Shown here piece by piece: positions 6,813 to 14,072 of a stretch of 14,072 nt of DNA. Both the position numbers and the translations under genes were made by a program. Position 1 is the first letter of the stretch; the number at the start of each line of letters is the position of its first letter. The notes under the pieces are model-generated. The model searched no databases, was not told where the DNA came from, and was given only the letters and a program-made list of their open reading frames with translations. The stretch is from Gammaproteobacteria bacterium (GTDB lineage Bacteria > Pseudomonadota > Gammaproteobacteria > Poriferisulfidales > Oxydemutatoraceae). The stretch covers positions 1 to 14,072 of the forward strand of contig RKSI01000110.1 of NCBI GenBank assembly GCA_007570905.1, written 5' to 3'.

Positions 6813-8366
6813 ATGCCGAATTTCAACCGCCGCCTGTCGGCTTCCATCTGGTGCATCGGAGGGGTTTTGCTGTCGCTCGCCGCGGCGGCCCCCGTCCATG
6901 CCGCCGAATCGCTGACCTCGGTGCTGGAACATGTCCACGAGAACCACCCGCGATTGCAGGCGGCGCGCAACAACCTGCTGGCCGAGCACGAACGGGTGCC
7001 GTCGGCGCTGGCGGCTTTTTTGCCGAGTGTTTCCGCTACCGCGGAACTTGGGCGCACCAGTTATGAGAGAGAGTATGACATAGTCAGAACGGGCGAGGTA
7101 TGCGATAGAAATCCAACTCTCTCTGTTGTGCCTACCGTCCCCGGTGGTCGGTCTCAATGCGAGGTGGCGGGGTTCAATGTAGTGACTGTCACATCCATCG
7201 GCGACGGCAAGATTGAGGGGACTCCGGGCGCCCAAACAAACCCCTCCTATATTCGGAGAGTTGCAACCGCAAGATTGAACCTGTTCCGTTCGGGCGCCGA
7301 CCTCGCGCAATACCGCAGCGCCCACCATCTGGTGGACCGCCAGGAAGGGCTTTACCGCAATGTTGAACAGCAAATCCTGTTGCAGGCGATTCAGTCCTAT
7401 CTGGAGGTGCGCCTCGCGCGCCGCACCATCGGCTACCGCGAGAGCAATCTGGAGGCGCTGCGCGAACGCCAGCGCGTGACCCAGGATCAATTTGACATTC
7501 AGGACAAGACGCTGGCCGACCTGGAGCAGGTGCGGGCGCGCGTCGCGGTGGCGCGCTCCGATTTGGCGCTGGCGCGGGCGGCGGCGGCGCAGGCCGAGGC
7601 GACTTTCCTGCGCGTGGTCGGGCGGATGCCGGGGCCGGCGCTGGCCGAGATTGAAGCCGCCGCCGATGTTCCGGATAATCTGGAACAGGCCGTCAACGCC
7701 GCGCAAACGAACAACCCGGGTGTGCACACCGCCCGCGCCGCGTGGATGGCGGCACACGCGCAGGCGCGCCGCACGCTGGCGACGAATGCCGGCCCTTCGC
7801 TTGACCTGCAAAGCCAGATTAGCGAGAACCACAGCCGCGAGGATGTGATTGGCGATACCACACAGTGGAGTCATGTTATCCAACTGAGTGTGCCGCTTTA
7901 TCAGGGTGGCGCGGCTGGCGCCGCGGTGCGCCAGGCGCGGCATCAGGTTGAGCAAAGCCGCGGCGAATACCTCGACGAGGTGCGGGCGGCGCGTGAATCG
8001 GCGACGCGCGCGTGGGAGGATTACCAGGCGGCGAAGGTTCGCAAGGACGCGCTGGAAGAAGCGGTGCGCGCCGCCGAAGTCGCGCTGGACACGGTGCGCC
8101 TTGAAGTTGAGGTCGGACAGCGCCTCGTCGTGGACGAACTGGACGCGGCGCGAGACCTTGTCAACAACCAGGTGACGCTGGAGCAGGCGTCGCGCGACTG
8201 GCTGCTGGCCGGTTACCAGTTGCGCCGCCACATCGGCGCGTTGACGGCGCCGTCATTGGGACTGCCCGAGCGCATGCCGCAGCGCAAGGGTTTCGGCGTG
8301 GAAATGCTGGCGCCGACCCCGTACCAGTTGTGGCGTCATCGCGGCGTCTATGGAGGAGTGGAATAA
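6813..8366 (+). CDS. TolC-like outer-membrane efflux/secretion channel
   Basis: A 517-residue protein of the outer membrane efflux (OEP/TolC) family, forming the exit duct of a type I secretion system. Residues 1-30 are a signal peptide (NRR, hydrophobic core, cleavage after PVHA). Two OEP repeats follow, starting at LTSVLEHVHENHPRLQAARNN and LEQAVNAAQTNNPGVHTARA, with long Ala/Arg/Glu-rich helices for the periplasmic tunnel and the family motif LSVPLYQGG. The start is ATG 6813: GGGA (6800-6803) is well spaced for it and directly abuts the in-frame ATG at 6804, which is therefore less likely. The stop TAA shares its last A with the ATG of the HlyD-like gene, so the two are translationally coupled. 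Residues about 84-146 are an enlarged, Cys-containing surface-loop region with unusual codon use. The Ala/Arg-rich remainder has normal codons. Which substrate it exports is inferred from its neighbours. Confidence 0.92.
   Translation: MPNFNRRLSASIWCIGGVLLSLAAAAPVHAAESLTSVLEHVHENHPRLQAARNNLLAEHERVPSALAAFLPSVSATAELGRTSYEREYDIVRTGEVCDRNPTLSVVPTVPGGRSQCEVAGFNVVTVTSIGDGKIEGTPGAQTNPSYIRRVATARLNLFRSGADLAQYRSAHHLVDRQEGLYRNVEQQILLQAIQSYLEVRLARRTIGYRESNLEALRERQRVTQDQFDIQDKTLADLEQVRARVAVARSDLALARAAAAQAEATFLRVVGRMPGPALAEIEAAADVPDNLEQAVNAAQTNNPGVHTARAAWMAAHAQARRTLATNAGPSLDLQSQISENHSREDVIGDTTQWSHVIQLSVPLYQGGAAGAAVRQARHQVEQSRGEYLDEVRAARESATRAWEDYQAAKVRKDALEEAVRAAEVALDTVRLEVEVGQRLVVDELDAARDLVNNQVTLEQASRDWLLAGYQLRRHIGALTAPSLGLPERMPQRKGFGVEMLAPTPYQLWRHRGVYGGVE
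7062..7285 (+). other. Compositionally foreign segment encoding a TolC surface loop
   Basis: Within the TolC-like gene, bases about 7062-7285 differ from their surroundings. G+C falls to about 52-60% by my line counts for 7081-7260, against clearly higher values on both sides. Five arginines here are AGA (7080, 7095, 7116 and 7257 regions and just before LNLF), while neighbouring arginines are nearly all CGC/CGG/CGT. The encoded stretch holds Cys97 and Cys116 and lies where TolC proteins have their first extracellular beta-barrel loop. This suggests a segment acquired by recombination or under diversifying selection. Confidence 0.6.
8352..8357 (+). promoter_or_regulatory. Strong ribosome binding site before the HlyD-like gene
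   Basis: GGAGGA lies 8 bases before ATG 8366, inside the last codons of the TolC-like gene. It fixes the start against an in-frame upstream TTG-type reading from 8330 and explains how the overlapped (TAATG) gene is translated. Confidence 0.75.
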
Positions 8367-9628
8367 TGGCCGGAATTTCTTTCAGAAAAGAGGCGCTTGA
8401 TCATCTGACATCGCCGGAGCAACTGGACCGCACGGTGCCGATACTGCGCCCGCTGGACTGGCTGATAGGCGTCGCCTTTCTGGTGATGTTCACATCTCTC
8501 GGCATCTGGAGCGTGATTGGCGAACTGACCAAGCGCGTGCCGGCGACCGGGCTGCTGATTAACAGCGAAGGCAGGATTTTTGACGCGATGTCGGTCAGCG
8601 GCGGCGTGCTCGGCGACCTCAAGGTCGGCCTCGGCGATGTCGTGGAGAAGGGGCAGATTATCGGCGACATCCTGCAAAGCGAGGTGCAGCAGCAACTCGA
8701 CATCGCCGAAGAGGCGCTGTCGCGGCGCCGCGGCGAGTTTGCCGAAACCGAACAGCAGTTGCTGGACCAGGACAAAATCAGCAGGGACTTCTACAGCAAG
8801 CAGGCGGGGCGGCTGCGCGAGCAAATCGGCCTGGCGCAGAAAGTGGTGCAGACATCGCGCAACCAACTCGAGGACTACCGCAAACTGCTGGAAAGCCAGT
8901 CGGGAACGCGCGCCGGGCTGCGCGCCCAGCAGCAGTCCTACGACCAGGCGGTGGCGAACCTGTCGCGCCTCAACGACCAGTTGGAGCAGCGCGAAAAGCA
9001 GGAACTCGACCGCCAGCACCAGGCCAGGACGCGAATGACGCGGGCCAAAGAGGCCGTCATCAAGGCCGAAGACCGCATCACCGAACTGGAAGTGCGGCTG
9101 GCCGATTCCACCGCGGTGAAGGCGCCCATCAAGGGGCGCATCATTGAACTCAAGGCCAACCCCGGCTCGTCGCTGCGCCCGGGCCTGTCGGTGGCGAGCA
9201 TCGAGACGCTGGGCGAGACGCTGGAGATGATCGGCTATATTCCGCCGCAGCACAGCGGCAAGGTCAAGATCGGCCAGGAAGTGCTTGTCAGCGTCGGCAC
9301 CGACGACGATGCGTCGGGCAGCCGCATGCTCGGCGAAGTGCGGCAGGTGTCGGAGTTTCCGGTCAGCGAGCAGGGCATCATGGTGCAGTTGCAGAACGCG
9401 GCGCTGGCAAGGTCGCTGATACAGGCCGGCGCGCCCTACGAGGTGCGCATCGCGCTGGAGCGCGACGAGACCAGCGCCAACGGCTATGCATGGACTTCCA
9501 AGAAAGGCCGCGAAAAGAAAATCGTCGCCAGCGGCACATTTTGCAGCGCGAAAATCGTGCACGACAAGGTCAAGCCCATCTCAATGGTGGTGCCGCTGAC
9601 AAAGGAATTCTTCGGCATAGAGAATTAA
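8366..9628 (+). CDS. HlyD-family periplasmic adaptor, NHLM-type exporter subunit
   Basis: A 420-residue membrane fusion protein linking inner-membrane ABC transporters to the TolC-like channel. It has a short cytoplasmic N-terminus, one membrane anchor (about 32-52), a first biotinyl/lipoyl half around 70-103 (VSGGVLGDLKVGLGDVVEKG), a long coiled-coil hairpin (about 105-245), the second lipoyl half (ADSTAVKAPIKGRI, 246-259) and a beta-barrel. The C-terminus reads NGYAWTSKKGREKKIVASGT followed by PISMVVPLTKEFFGI; from memory this Gly-Tyr-x-Trp...SGT...PI...P pattern is typical of the NHLM bacteriocin-system secretion protein (TIGR03794-like), which fits the two ABC genes that follow. It lies 33 bases before the peptidase transporter. 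General HlyD adaptors are usually longer in the hairpin; this length suits the NHLM subgroup. Confidence 0.9.
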   Translation: MAGISFRKEALDHLTSPEQLDRTVPILRPLDWLIGVAFLVMFTSLGIWSVIGELTKRVPATGLLINSEGRIFDAMSVSGGVLGDLKVGLGDVVEKGQIIGDILQSEVQQQLDIAEEALSRRRGEFAETEQQLLDQDKISRDFYSKQAGRLREQIGLAQKVVQTSRNQLEDYRKLLESQSGTRAGLRAQQQSYDQAVANLSRLNDQLEQREKQELDRQHQARTRMTRAKEAVIKAEDRITELEVRLADSTAVKAPIKGRIIELKANPGSSLRPGLSVASIETLGETLEMIGYIPPQHSGKVKIGQEVLVSVGTDDDASGSRMLGEVRQVSEFPVSEQGIMVQLQNAALARSLIQAGAPYEVRIALERDETSANGYAWTSKKGREKKIVASGTFCSAKIVHDKVKPISMVVPLTKEFFGIEN

Positions 9629-9661
9629 TCGGCGCACTGCGGGCCGCAACAAGACGGGACA

Positions 9662-12049
9662 ATGGACGACAAGGAACCGGAAAACCGGGCGGAAACCCCG
9701 CCGCAAGCCGGCGAAGGGGAAAACCAGCCGCAAGCCGGCGAGGCGGAAACCCAACCGCAAGCCGGCGAAGGGGAAACCCAACCCGACCAGGACCAGGCCG
9801 CGCGCAAGACCCTCAAGCAGAAAAGGGAGGACACCGGCGCCGAACTGACGGCCAACATGACCGCCGAAGGCGGGCGCAAGAAAGTCCCGACCATCCTGCA
9901 GATGGAGGCCACCGAGTGCGGCGCGGCGGCGCTGGCGATGGTGCTGGCGCATTACGGCTGCTGGGTGCCGCTGGAGAAAATGCGCAGCGACTGCGGCGTC
10001 TCGCGCGACGGCTCCAAGGCGCTTAACATCATTCGCGCGGCGCGCGAATACGGCATGACCGGGCGCGGCTACCGCTGCCAGGTCGAGAAACTGCTGGAAC
10101 TGCCGTTCCCGATGATCCTGTTCTGGGAATTCAACCACTTCGTCGTTCTCAGCGGCATCAAAAAAGACAAGTACTACCTGAACGACCCCGCCAGCGGGCC
10201 GCGCACCGTCACCGCCGAGGAGTTCAACAAGTCGTTCACCGGCGTCGCGCTGGCGATGTCGCCCGGCGCGGAATTCCAGAAGCAGAAGGCGCAGCGCCCC
10301 AGCCTGCTGAAGGAACTGCTGGCCTACATGCAGGGCAACATCAAGTCCATGCTGTTTGTGTTTCTGGTGTCGCTGCTGCTGGTGGTGCCCGGCATCATCA
10401 GCCCGGTGTACAGCAAGATTTTCATAGACGATGTGCTGCTGGCGCAGAACACGGCCTGGATGCGGCTGCTGATTATCGGCATGGTGGTGACCACCGTCTT
10501 CACCGCGATACTGACCTGGATGCAGCAGAAAACCCTGAACCGCTTTCAGCTAAAACTGTCCATCACGCTGTCGTCGCGCTTTTTCTGGCACCTGCTGCGG
10601 CTGCCGACGGACTTCTACGCGCAGCGCTACATCGGCGACATCAACGCGCGCGTCGGCGCCTGCAACCAGATGGCGGCGCTGGTGAGCGGCCAACTCGCCA
10701 CCAACGCGGTGCAACTGGTGATGGTCATCTTCTACGCCGGGGTGATGTTCTTCTACGATGTGTGGATGACGCTGGCCGTCATCGCGCTGAACCTGCTTAA
10801 CATGGGCATGCTGCTGCTGCTGACCAAGGTGCGCGACGACAGTTTGCAGCGAACCGAGAAGGAAGGCCGCAAACTGGCCGGCGTTTCCATCAGCGGCATC
10901 AGCATCATCGAGACGCTCAAGTCCAACGGCCTTGAGGGGGAATTTTTCTCGAAGTGGGCGGGCTACCACGGCAATATGCTGGTGGCGCAGCAGCGTTTCA
11001 GCATCTGGACCAATGTCCTGAACATGTTTCCGACGCTGACCGGCGGGCTGACGACCATCTTCATACTCGGCCTCGGCAGTTGGCGCATCACCGAGGGCGA
11101 CTTGACCGTCGGCAGCGTCATCGCGTTCAACATGCTGTCGGGCGGTTTCAGCGGGCCTTTCAACGGGCTGCTCGCGGCCAGCCAGAGTTTGCAGGCGGCG
11201 CGGGTGGCGATTACGCAGATCAACGATGTGATGCGCTACGAGCGCGACAAGCGCTATGAGCAGGAAAGCTGGGGCGATGTGGACTACACCGGAAAGTTCC
11301 ACAAGGCCGGGCAGATGTCGGGGCAGTTGTCGGGGCACATCGAGGTTCGCAACCTGACTTTCGGTTACAGCAAGAAAGAAGACCCGCTGCTTGAGAACCT
11401 GAACCTGGTGATACGCCCGGGCAACCGTATCGCGCTGGTCGGCGGTTCCGGCAGCGGCAAGTCCACGCTGGCGAAGTTGATTATCAGCCTGCTGAAGCCG
11501 TGGTCGGGCGAGGTGCTCTACGACGGCGTGCCGGTGGATTCGTTCGACCCGGCGGTGCTGGCGAAATCCATCGCCTTTGTGGACCAGGAAATCGTGCTGT
11601 TTGAGGGCACGCTGCGCGACAATCTGGCGCTGTGGGACTATTCAATGAAGGAATACAACATCACCGGGGCGCTGCGCGACGCCGACATCTTTGACGAGGT
11701 GGCGAAGCGTTCCAGCCACTACGACATGCCGGTGGACGAGAACGGCAGGAATTTCAGCGGCGGCCAGCGCCAGCGCCTCGAAATCGCGCGCGCACTGGCC
11801 ACCAACCCGTCCATCGTCGTCTTTGACGAGGCCACCGCGGCCCTTGACCCGGTCACCGAGCAGCGCATTGACGAGCACATCCGGCGGCGCGGCTGCACCT
11901 GCATCATCGTCGCGCACCGCCTGAGCACCGTGCGCGACGCCGACGAAATCATCGTCCTTGAAAACGGCAGCATTATTGAGCGCGGCATCCACGACGACCT
12001 CATCGCGCGCGAGGGCAGCCGCTATCATCAATTGGTGAGTTCCATATGA
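9662..12049 (+). CDS. NHLM-type ABC transporter with N-terminal C39 leader peptidase
   Basis: A 795-residue inner-membrane transporter expected to cut double-glycine leaders from precursor peptides and export the product. Residues 1-75 are a hydrophilic, acidic tail with three 9-residue repeats. The C39 peptidase (76-200) has the full active site: Gln80, Cys86 in ATECGAAA, His159 in FNHFVVL and Asp175 in NDP. Membrane segments occupy about 228-500. The ATPase domain has Walker A GGSGSGKS (594-601, Lys600), Q-loop Gln642, signature FSGGQRQR (698-705), Walker B IVVFDEATAALD (Asp722/Glu723) and H-loop His752. Domain order and length match the NHLM peptidase/ATP-binding subunit (TIGR03796-like). 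The start at 9662 has a poor ribosome site (GGGA only 2 bases away), so a start nearer the peptidase, such as ATG 9857 (residue 66), cannot be excluded. The stop overlaps the next start in ATGA. Confidence 0.94.
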   Translation: MDDKEPENRAETPPQAGEGENQPQAGEAETQPQAGEGETQPDQDQAARKTLKQKREDTGAELTANMTAEGGRKKVPTILQMEATECGAAALAMVLAHYGCWVPLEKMRSDCGVSRDGSKALNIIRAAREYGMTGRGYRCQVEKLLELPFPMILFWEFNHFVVLSGIKKDKYYLNDPASGPRTVTAEEFNKSFTGVALAMSPGAEFQKQKAQRPSLLKELLAYMQGNIKSMLFVFLVSLLLVVPGIISPVYSKIFIDDVLLAQNTAWMRLLIIGMVVTTVFTAILTWMQQKTLNRFQLKLSITLSSRFFWHLLRLPTDFYAQRYIGDINARVGACNQMAALVSGQLATNAVQLVMVIFYAGVMFFYDVWMTLAVIALNLLNMGMLLLLTKVRDDSLQRTEKEGRKLAGVSISGISIIETLKSNGLEGEFFSKWAGYHGNMLVAQQRFSIWTNVLNMFPTLTGGLTTIFILGLGSWRITEGDLTVGSVIAFNMLSGGFSGPFNGLLAASQSLQAARVAITQINDVMRYERDKRYEQESWGDVDYTGKFHKAGQMSGQLSGHIEVRNLTFGYSKKEDPLLENLNLVIRPGNRIALVGGSGSGKSTLAKLIISLLKPWSGEVLYDGVPVDSFDPAVLAKSIAFVDQEIVLFEGTLRDNLALWDYSMKEYNITGALRDADIFDEVAKRSSHYDMPVDENGRNFSGGQRQRLEIARALATNPSIVVFDEATAALDPVTEQRIDEHIRRRGCTCIIVAHRLSTVRDADEIIVLENGSIIERGIHDDLIAREGSRYHQLVSSI
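9701..9781 (+). repeat. Three tandem 27-bp repeats in the peptidase transporter
   Basis: Units at 9701-9727, 9728-9754 and 9755-9781 each start CCGCAAGCCGGCGA and differ by only a few bases. Each encodes PQAGE-x-E-x-Q (9 residues), so copy-number change keeps the frame. They lie in the acidic tail ahead of the C39 domain. Near-identity at DNA level suggests recent duplication or slippage. Confidence 0.9.
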
Positions 12050-14072
12050 GCGACCGGGAAAACAATCAGGAAAACATAGTCGATCTTGACTTTATAAAGC
12101 AACTGGACGGCGAGCCGGTCATGGTCGGCGGGCATCACCCGATGCTGCTGACCGATCCGGACGCTTTCTGGGTGATAGAAAGCGGCCAGGTGGAGTTGTT
12201 TGTCGTTGAACTGCTGAACGGCGAGCCGGTCAGCCAGCGCCACCACATCGCCACGCTGACGACCAACGATGTGATGTTCGGCGCGCCGCCGGTTTCCATC
12301 GGCGACACCGGCGACCACAGCCTCGCGCTGTTCGCGGCGGCGACGATGGACACGCACCTTTACAAAGGCTCGCTCGAGAAAATGAAGGAGCAGGACTTTG
12401 ACCTGGCGATGGTGGTGTGGCTTGACGGCTGGGTCAGCAACCTGGAGCACGCCTGCGGGCGCGCCTTCAAGGTGCGCTCCAACACCAGACTGCTGGAGGC
12501 CGACCCGGGCCAGCAATTCGTGCCCGGCGAGTGGGTCGGCGTCCACCACCTGGATGTGCTGTGGATGGAGATTGAACAGGGCAAGTTGCTCTATCACGGC
12601 GAGGAGTCGCTGGAAGTCGCCCCCGAGAGCGGCTTTTTCCCGATTACCGAGTGGTCGTTCCTGGAGGTCGCCGAGGGCGGCTGCACCCTCAACGCGCACC
12701 ACACGCCGACGGCGCTGATACAAAACCGCCTGTGGGACCACCTGCTTGAATACAACCGCTATTTCCTGAAAGCGCAGGTCTTGCTGCTGACCAACCAGGC
12801 GGAGAAAATCGGCGAGAGTTTCAGCGCGTCGCGCAAGGGCGGCGAAGAATCCCTCGACCAGTCGCTGCGCCGGCTCAGCAGTTTCTTCCAGCGCCGCCCC
12901 GCCGGCAAGGTCGTGGTCAGCGGCGGCAGCAGCCACCCGCTTGCGAGCATCTGCGAGGCGCTGGCCGACAAGACCGGCCACACGATTCCGGACGAGGCGC
13001 TGAAGTCCGGCATTGACGATTTGTCGCTGTCGGATGTGCTGCGGCGCGCCGGCTTTCTCTACCGCAAGTTGAAACTGGCGGATTCCGAATGGCATGCGCG
13101 CGACTCCGGCGCCATGGTCGCGGTGATGCGCGAGGACGACCGCGCGGTGGCGCTGCTGCCGCAGCGGGGCAAGGGCTACCACGTGTACGACCCGGTCAGG
13201 AAAGAGGATTACCCGTTTGAGCCGGAGATGCTCGCCGACATGTATCCGAGCGCCTACATGGCCTACGCGCCGATGACCGGGGAAATCAAGGGGCTGAAGG
13301 ACATTTTCAAGTTCAGCCTGCAGCACGACCTGATTACCGACATCGTGATTGTCGCGCTGCTGGCGGTGCTGGCCGGGCTGCTCGGCATTCTGACGCCGAT
13401 TGTGACCAGTTACATTCTGAGCGACTACATTCCCAACCGCGACCATGTGATGATTTACAGCACGCTGGCGGCGCTGTTTGTGGCGATGATCGGCAGTTTG
13501 ATTTTCGCGGCGGTCAGTTTCATCGCAACCATGCGGGTTACGCTGCGAATGTCGCTATCGGTGCAGTCGGGAATGTGGGGGCGGCTGATGCACCTGCCGG
13601 TGAACTTCTTCCGCCGCTTCAGCGCCGGCGACCTCGCCAACCGCGCCCTCGGCGTGGACGGCATCCGCGAGGCCCTCACCGGCACCGTGATTTCGTCGTT
13701 CACCGCCATCATCGGCGGCGTGATGAACTTCGGCCTGATGGCCTATTACAGTTGGCGCCTGACCATCGTCGGCATCCTGGTCGTGGCGGTGATGGCGGCG
13801 CTGACGGCGTTCATGATACGCATGCAGTTGCCGTACCAGCGCAAGATCATCAAGCAGCAGGGCCTGATAGACGGGCTGGTGTTCCAGTTGCTGAGCGGGC
13901 TGGCCAAGGTGCGGGTCGCGGGCCGCGAGAACTTCGGCTTCGCCCACTGGGGCAAGAGTTACGCCACGCAGAAGGCGTCGGAATACAAGGCGCTGCAATG
14001 GCGCGCCGCGCAGGCCACGCTGAACAGCACCTTCGGCGTGTTTTCCACCGTGACGATGTTCTCGTTCATCGT
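12046..14072 (+). CDS. NHLM-type second ABC transporter subunit (3' end missing)
   Basis: An open frame runs from ATG 12046 to the window end: 675 residues without a stop. It overlaps the upstream stop in ATGA, implying coupled translation. Residues about 25-110 resemble a cyclic-nucleotide-binding-like beta fold (FWVIESGQVELFVVE). Residues about 295-410 look like a C39-like domain that lacks the catalytic Cys and His (see findings). The ABC membrane domain begins near 415, with helices about 430-457, 470-495, 550-570 and 572-592, and a typical intracellular-loop stretch HLPVNFFRRFSAGDLANR (516-533). The ATP-binding domain must lie beyond 14072. A long non-catalytic N-terminal region ahead of an ABC exporter, directly after a C39 transporter and HlyD gene, matches the second ATP-binding subunit of NHLM systems (TIGR03797-like). 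It probably forms a heterodimer with the upstream transporter; that is inference. Confidence 0.9.
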   Translation, partial: MSDRENNQENIVDLDFIKQLDGEPVMVGGHHPMLLTDPDAFWVIESGQVELFVVELLNGEPVSQRHHIATLTTNDVMFGAPPVSIGDTGDHSLALFAAATMDTHLYKGSLEKMKEQDFDLAMVVWLDGWVSNLEHACGRAFKVRSNTRLLEADPGQQFVPGEWVGVHHLDVLWMEIEQGKLLYHGEESLEVAPESGFFPITEWSFLEVAEGGCTLNAHHTPTALIQNRLWDHLLEYNRYFLKAQVLLLTNQAEKIGESFSASRKGGEESLDQSLRRLSSFFQRRPAGKVVVSGGSSHPLASICEALADKTGHTIPDEALKSGIDDLSLSDVLRRAGFLYRKLKLADSEWHARDSGAMVAVMREDDRAVALLPQRGKGYHVYDPVRKEDYPFEPEMLADMYPSAYMAYAPMTGEIKGLKDIFKFSLQHDLITDIVIVALLAVLAGLLGILTPIVTSYILSDYIPNRDHVMIYSTLAALFVAMIGSLIFAAVSFIATMRVTLRMSLSVQSGMWGRLMHLPVNFFRRFSAGDLANRALGVDGIREALTGTVISSFTAIIGGVMNFGLMAYYSWRLTIVGILVVAVMAALTAFMIRMQLPYQRKIIKQQGLIDGLVFQLLSGLAKVRVAGRENFGFAHWGKSYATQKASEYKALQWRAAQATLNSTFGVFSTVTMFSFI

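Noticed and set aside
6792..8231. 479-residue open frame on the minus strand
   Set aside because: Antisense to the TolC-like gene, which has a signal peptide and OEP repeats; the shadow has neither ribosome site nor domain.
12028..13446. 472-residue open frame on the minus strand
   Set aside because: Antisense to the second ABC transporter, whose frame starts in an ATGA overlap and stays open to the window end with clear membrane helices.

Overview
The window looks like a piece of a GC-rich Gram-negative (probably gammaproteobacterial) chromosome. Signs are a Slt70-type lytic transglycosylase, a TolC-type outer-membrane channel paired with an HlyD-type adaptor, Sec-type signal peptides, dense packing, and codon use dominated by GC-ending codons. 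The species cannot be named from the sequence. Eight protein genes are seen, two of them cut by the window edges. No RNA gene, insertion sequence or CRISPR array was recognised, and no gap between genes exceeds about 155 bases.

Left part (1-2922), housekeeping-like: the C-terminal part of a soluble lytic murein transglycosylase (+) converges on an O-acetylhomoserine sulfhydrylase gene, metY-like (-). A perfect 11-bp inverted repeat lies between their ends.

Middle part (3078-6695), signalling: a small RsbW-like anti-sigma/serine-kinase ATPase (+) converges, with a 22-base gap, on a two-gene minus-strand operon. That operon encodes a membrane sensor histidine kinase with a periplasmic PhnD-like sensor domain, followed 2 bases later by a response regulator whose output is a SpoIIE/RsbU-type PP2C phosphatase. 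Together they look like most of a partner-switching pathway (stimulus, histidine kinase, REC-phosphatase, serine kinase). The STAS antagonist that should link phosphatase and kinase is not in the window.

Right part (6813-14072), export: diverging from the kinase operon is a tightly packed plus-strand operon of a TolC-like channel, an HlyD-like adaptor, an ABC transporter with an N-terminal C39 leader peptidase, and a second ABC transporter with a long unusual N-terminal region. The order and sequence features match the three-component NHLM (nitrile-hydratase-leader microcin) peptide exporter, here with its own outer-membrane channel. No precursor peptide gene with a double-glycine leader is visible; it may lie beyond 14072 or elsewhere.

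The most interesting reading is that the divergent partner-switching module controls the leader-peptide exporter, or the synthesis of its cargo. This is inferred from gene neighbourhood alone. Other points of interest are an extracellular loop of the TolC-like protein with foreign-looking codon use and a cysteine pair, a 27-bp tandem repeat in the N-terminal tail of the peptidase transporter, and an apparently dead C39-like domain in the second transporter.
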